This document shows, in pieces, positions 30,987 to 33,877 of a stretch of DNA of 33,877 nt (the first letter of the stretch is position 1; each line of letters opens with the position of its first letter). The notes under the pieces were generated by a model, which was given only the letters and a program-made list of their open reading frames with translations, ran no database searches and was not told the origin of the DNA. The DNA is taken from positions 1-33,877 of the forward strand of contig JAJXTW010000005.1 in the NCBI GenBank assembly GCA_021783455.1. Reading direction: 5' to 3'. Source of the stretch: Nitrospirota bacterium (GTDB lineage Bacteria; Nitrospirota; UBA9217). The position numbers were made by a program, and so were the translations under genes.

Positions 30987-31718
30987 ATGAATTTCTATCC
31001 CATATTCTGGAAAGAGATGCTGCTCATCCGCAAGAAGCCCTGGCGGTTCCTCGCGTCGAGCATGGTCATGCCGGTCCTGTACTTTGTAACCTTCGGCTGG
31101 GGCCTCGGCCGCGGCATGAACGTTGGGGGCGGCAGGTACCTTGACTTCGTTCTGCCGGGAATCCTCGCGCTGTCCGCCATGAACAACAGCTTCGGCCCGG
31201 TTTCGACGTCGCTCAATATCAGCAAGCTGTACACAAAAACGATCGAAGAAGTGCTTGTGTCGCCGGTCAGTCACTGGGACATCGCGCTCGGCAGGACGCT
31301 CACGGGGCTCGCGCGCGGGCTGTTCTCGGCCCTCACGCTCCTGGTCGTCGGCTTCGCCTCGGGAGTACACCTGCACCTGTCCTTCTCTTTTCTCGCCGTC
31401 CTCGGACTCACGGCATTTTGCTTCGGCGCCGCGGGCGTGGCAGCGGCGATGGTCGCCCGTTCCCACGAGGACATGGCGAACTTTAACAGCTTCTTCATTG
31501 TTCCCATGTCGTTCCTGGCGGGAACATTTTTTTCTCCCGACCGCATGCCGGAGCCGTTCAAGAGTTTGATACTGGTCTACCCGCTTACGCATGCGAGCCT
31601 CGTGCTTCGCGCTCTTGCTGCCGGCAGCGGTCCGTCCCTCAGCTCAGTGCTTGTGCTCACGGCGTACTCGTTGTTTTTCTTTTACCTTGCAGGCATGATG
31701 GTGAAGAAAGCAGCGTAA
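30987..31718 (+). CDS. ABC-2 type exporter permease
   Basis: This 243-residue integral membrane protein has six predicted helices. The ABC2_membrane landmarks are a basic amphipathic start (FWKEMLLIRKKPWRFLASSMVMPVLYFVTFG), LPGILALSAMNNSFG, EEVLVSPVSHWDIALGRTLTG, and the conserved late segment FNSFFIVPMSFLAGTFFSPDRMPEPFKSLILVYPLTHASLVLR, which I cite in parts. It pairs with the ATPase upstream. No substrate can be inferred. The ATG lacks a good ribosome binding site and lies right after the repeat tract. Confidence 0.92.
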   Translation: MNFYPIFWKEMLLIRKKPWRFLASSMVMPVLYFVTFGWGLGRGMNVGGGRYLDFVLPGILALSAMNNSFGPVSTSLNISKLYTKTIEEVLVSPVSHWDIALGRTLTGLARGLFSALTLLVVGFASGVHLHLSFSFLAVLGLTAFCFGAAGVAAAMVARSHEDMANFNSFFIVPMSFLAGTFFSPDRMPEPFKSLILVYPLTHASLVLRALAAGSGPSLSSVLVLTAYSLFFFYLAGMMVKKAA

Positions 31719-31842
31719 ACTCGTGTCCCTGCCTGCTGTCTGAACTCATTCGATAGATGCAAAAATTCTGCTGCCACGAGCCCGCCAGAGCGCCTGGACC
31801 CGCTCTTTTCCCTTGAAACGGCGGCCTCTTCCCCGTTTTTGG

Positions 31843-31871
31843 TTGACTTTTCGGGGCAGTGAGGCTAATAT
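31843..31871 (+). promoter_or_regulatory. sigma-70-type promoter for the GH57 gene
   Basis: TTGACT (31843-31848), a 17-nt spacer and TAATAT (31866-31871) lie about 50 nt before the ATG at 31922. The rest of the 203-nt spacer holds no gene. A weak stem AAACGG/CCGTTT followed by T (31816-31840) may end the exporter transcript. Confidence 0.75.
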
Positions 31872-31921
31872 CTAAATCTGTCTGTATTATCAGCGAAAAG
31901 TCAAAAAAACAGGTTCCCCTG

Positions 31922-33877
31922 ATGCCGAAAGTACAATTTATCTTTGCCATCCATAATCACCAGCCCGTGGGAAACTTTGAGTTTGTCGCCGAGGATGCAT
32001 ACCAGAAGTCTTATCTGCCGTTCATTAAGACGCTCGATCGCCACCGGTCCCTCAAGATCACGCTGCACTATACGGGCATTCTCTATCGTTTCTTTGAACA
32101 GAAACACCCGGAATTTATCGACATGCTGAAGTGCCTGGTGAAGGACGGCAGGGCGGAAATCCTCTCGGGCGGGTTTTACGAGCCGATCCTGGCCGTTCTT
32201 CCTGACGTGGACAAGGTCGGACAGATCCGCGCGCTGTCCGATTTCATCCACGATCAACTCGGCTACGATGCGCGGGGGATGTGGCTTGCAGAGCGGGTCT
32301 GGGAGCCCCATCTTCCGAAGTACATTGCCGAGGCAGGCATCGACCATGTTGTGGTCGACGATTTTCATTTCAAGATGGCCGGCCTGCACGACGACGAACT
32401 GGACGGCTACTACCTGACGGAAGAGCAGGACGGCCTTCTTCGCATCTTTCCGGGAAGCGAAAAGCTCAGGTACCTGATCCCCTTTCACCGGCCCGAGGAA
32501 TCGATCGAATTTCTTTCCTGTTTCCGCTCGACGGAACGGAACCGTCTTGCGGTCATGGCGGACGACGGCGAGAAGTTCGGCGTCTGGCCCGAGACCTACC
32601 GTACGGTCTACGAAGAAGGATGGCTCGAACGGTTCTTCACGCTTCTCGAACAGAACAGCGAGTGGCTTGAGACGACGACTTTTGCCGAATATCTCGCAAA
32701 AGAGCCGCCGCGGGGAAGGATCTATCTGCCGACCGCTTCATATATGGAAATGGGAGAATGGGCGCTCCCGACGCGCGCCATGAAAGAGTATGACGACGCC
32801 CTGGCAAAGGTAAAAAATTCGCCCGAGCTCGCCGGTCTCAGGCCCTTTCTCAAAGGCGGGATCTGGAGAAATTTTCTTGCCAAGTACTCTGAGAGCAACC
32901 ACATGCACAAGCGCATGATGATGGTGAGCAGGAAAGTACGCGCCGCCCTCGAAGTGCTGAACGGGAAGGGCGCGAAGAAGAACGCCGAGGCATCGCGGAT
33001 GCTCGATCATCTCTACCAGTCGCAATGCAACGACGCGTACTGGCACGGAGTATTCGGCGGGCTGTATCTCCCGCACCTGAGGTCGGCTGTTTACGAGCAG
33101 GTGATCAAGGCCGAATATATGGCCGATGCTGCACTGCATCGGCAGGGGCAAGGGGCCGGGGCCAGGGGTCAAGGAAAAAAAAACCAGGCGGCCTGGCTGG
33201 AGATCGAGCTGGGGGATTTTGACCAGGACGGGAGCGAGGAACTCATGATTAATTCCGAACTCCTGAACCTGTTCATCGATCCGAAGGAAGGCGGCAGAAT
33301 ATCGGAACTCGACTGGAAGCCCCGCGCGTTCAATCTGATGAACACGCTTACGCGCAGACGCGAGGAGTACCACGACAAGATTCTGCAGGCGGTCACGGAC
33401 AAGGCTTCCGCAGCGCCGGCCGGGGGGGCGACGACCATTCACGAACGGGTGGCCATGAAAGAGGAAGGTCTCCAGTATCATCTGCTCTATGACTGGTACA
33501 CGCGCGGCTCCCTGCTCGATCATTTCCTGGGGTCGGGAGTTGACCTCGTCGGCTTCATGCGGTCCGAATACTACGAGGCCGGGGATTTCGTCCTCGGCGC
33601 CTATGACGTCAAGCACAAAAGACCGGGCAGCGCCGTCGTCCTGCTCGAACGTACGGGGCAGGTTGCGGGGCTCGGCGTCCGGCTCAGGAAGGAAATCTCC
33701 CTCACCAAGTCCGCATCGGAGTTTTCCGTGAAATACGAGATTATGAACCTGAGCAATGAAGAACTGAATACGTCCTTCGGAAGCGAGTTCAATTTTTCGC
33801 TCCTCGCCGGAAACGCCCATGACCGGTACTACGATATCCCCGGCCACACGCTCGACAAGCGGAACCTGGCATCCCTC
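31922..33877 (+). CDS. GH57 4-alpha-glucanotransferase/alpha-amylase, 3' truncated by window
   Basis: 652 codons are present and the frame is still open at the window edge. The GH57 catalytic (beta/alpha)7 barrel begins with HNHQP. E124 in WLAERVWEP is the nucleophile, and D214 in MADDGEKFG is the acid/base, at nearly the same numbers as the characterised Thermococcus litoralis enzyme (E123, D214). The all-helical DUF1925-like middle (about 280-400) and the DUF1926-like beta domain (from about 420) follow. It would transfer or cleave alpha-1,4-glucans in glycogen metabolism; no signal peptide is seen. Between the two latter domains lies a Gly/Gln/Arg-rich linker encoded by a heptamer tract and nine A residues. 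No other glycogen gene is in view. Confidence 0.94.
   Translation, partial: MPKVQFIFAIHNHQPVGNFEFVAEDAYQKSYLPFIKTLDRHRSLKITLHYTGILYRFFEQKHPEFIDMLKCLVKDGRAEILSGGFYEPILAVLPDVDKVGQIRALSDFIHDQLGYDARGMWLAERVWEPHLPKYIAEAGIDHVVVDDFHFKMAGLHDDELDGYYLTEEQDGLLRIFPGSEKLRYLIPFHRPEESIEFLSCFRSTERNRLAVMADDGEKFGVWPETYRTVYEEGWLERFFTLLEQNSEWLETTTFAEYLAKEPPRGRIYLPTASYMEMGEWALPTRAMKEYDDALAKVKNSPELAGLRPFLKGGIWRNFLAKYSESNHMHKRMMMVSRKVRAALEVLNGKGAKKNAEASRMLDHLYQSQCNDAYWHGVFGGLYLPHLRSAVYEQVIKAEYMADAALHRQGQGAGARGQGKKNQAAWLEIELGDFDQDGSEELMINSELLNLFIDPKEGGRISELDWKPRAFNLMNTLTRRREEYHDKILQAVTDKASAAPAGGATTIHERVAMKEEGLQYHLLYDWYTRGSLLDHFLGSGVDLVGFMRSEYYEAGDFVLGAYDVKHKRPGSAVVLLERTGQVAGLGVRLRKEISLTKSASEFSVKYEIMNLSNEELNTSFGSEFNFSLLAGNAHDRYYDIPGHTLDKRNLASL
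33143..33183 (+). repeat. in-frame heptamer tract plus A9 inside the GH57 gene
   Basis: About four and a half 7-nt units of the form AGGGGCA/AGGGGCC/GGGGCCA/GGGGTCA run from 33145 to 33174 and are followed by nine A (33175-33183). They encode residues about 408-421 (QGQGAGARGQGKKN) at a domain boundary. The build matches the intergenic elements but here it is translated. Confidence 0.7.

Noticed and set aside
13045-33060. Further TGGCAC motifs as sigma-54 promoters
   Set aside because: For example, TGGCACGG near 33044 lies inside the GH57 coding sequence and has no matching -12 half upstream of a gene.
33175-33183. A9 run as a frameshift that disrupts the GH57 gene
   Set aside because: The frame stays open on both sides, with GH57 domains before and after, so the given sequence is intact. 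Slippage is possible but not shown.

Overview
The window reads as chromosomal DNA of a GC-rich, Gram-negative, probably anaerobic or microaerophilic bacterium. A lauroyl-type lipid A acyltransferase and a TolC/adaptor/RND tripartite pump imply an outer membrane. A 2-oxoacid:ferredoxin oxidoreductase alpha subunit with its ferredoxin, large multi-PAS/GAF kinases, two NtrC-type sigma-54 activators and a GH57 glucanotransferase fit Nitrospirota or Desulfobacterota-like lineages. That placement is inference: there is no rRNA or marker gene to fix it. No tRNA, rRNA, CRISPR array, transposase or integrase was seen. Genes from 1 to 21518 lie on the minus strand and genes from 22004 to the end on the plus strand. 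They diverge from a regulatory region of about 485 bp.

Region 1 (1-11826, minus) is a signalling island. In transcription order it holds a MASE3-HisKA kinase remnant cut at both ends, an orphan NMT1/THI5-type substrate-binding lipoprotein, a membrane HAMP/PAS/GAF kinase, an Rcp1-like single-domain receiver, a 1409-residue receiver-PAS-GAF kinase and an NtrC-type sigma-54 activator. Tight spacing and one overlap suggest an operon-like phosphorelay that ends in sigma-54 transcription. A good sigma-70 promoter (11798-11826) sits at its head.

Region 2 (11862-15259, minus) is housekeeping: a lipoate ligase family protein, a lipid A acyltransferase, an FmdB zinc ribbon with a near-consensus promoter and a terminator, a CBS-pair protein and a crotonase-fold enzyme. 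Region 3 (15361-21518, minus) is an operon of rhodanese, TolC, membrane fusion protein and RND permease. It is preceded by a sigma-54-type -24/-12 element, a long leader hairpin, and a cluster of TTGTC/GACAA half-sites placed where enhancer-binding proteins usually bind.

Region 4 (22004-31718, plus) holds a periplasmic TPR protein, RecN, ferredoxin plus KorA/VorB without the beta and gamma subunits, cysteine synthase, a Yip1-family membrane protein, cysteine desulfurase, a second NtrC-type regulator, and an ABC-2 exporter. Region 5 (31843 to end) is a sigma-70 promoter driving a GH57 4-alpha-glucanotransferase that runs off the window.

The most unusual signal is not a gene. About a dozen intergenic spacers, several inside operons, are built of degenerate 7-nt (sometimes 8-nt) tandem units. 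The motif differs in each spacer, and in many a second arm is the reverse complement of the first. One such heptamer tract also lies in frame inside the GH57 coding sequence. I know of no named family for these and flag them as the best candidate for something undescribed.
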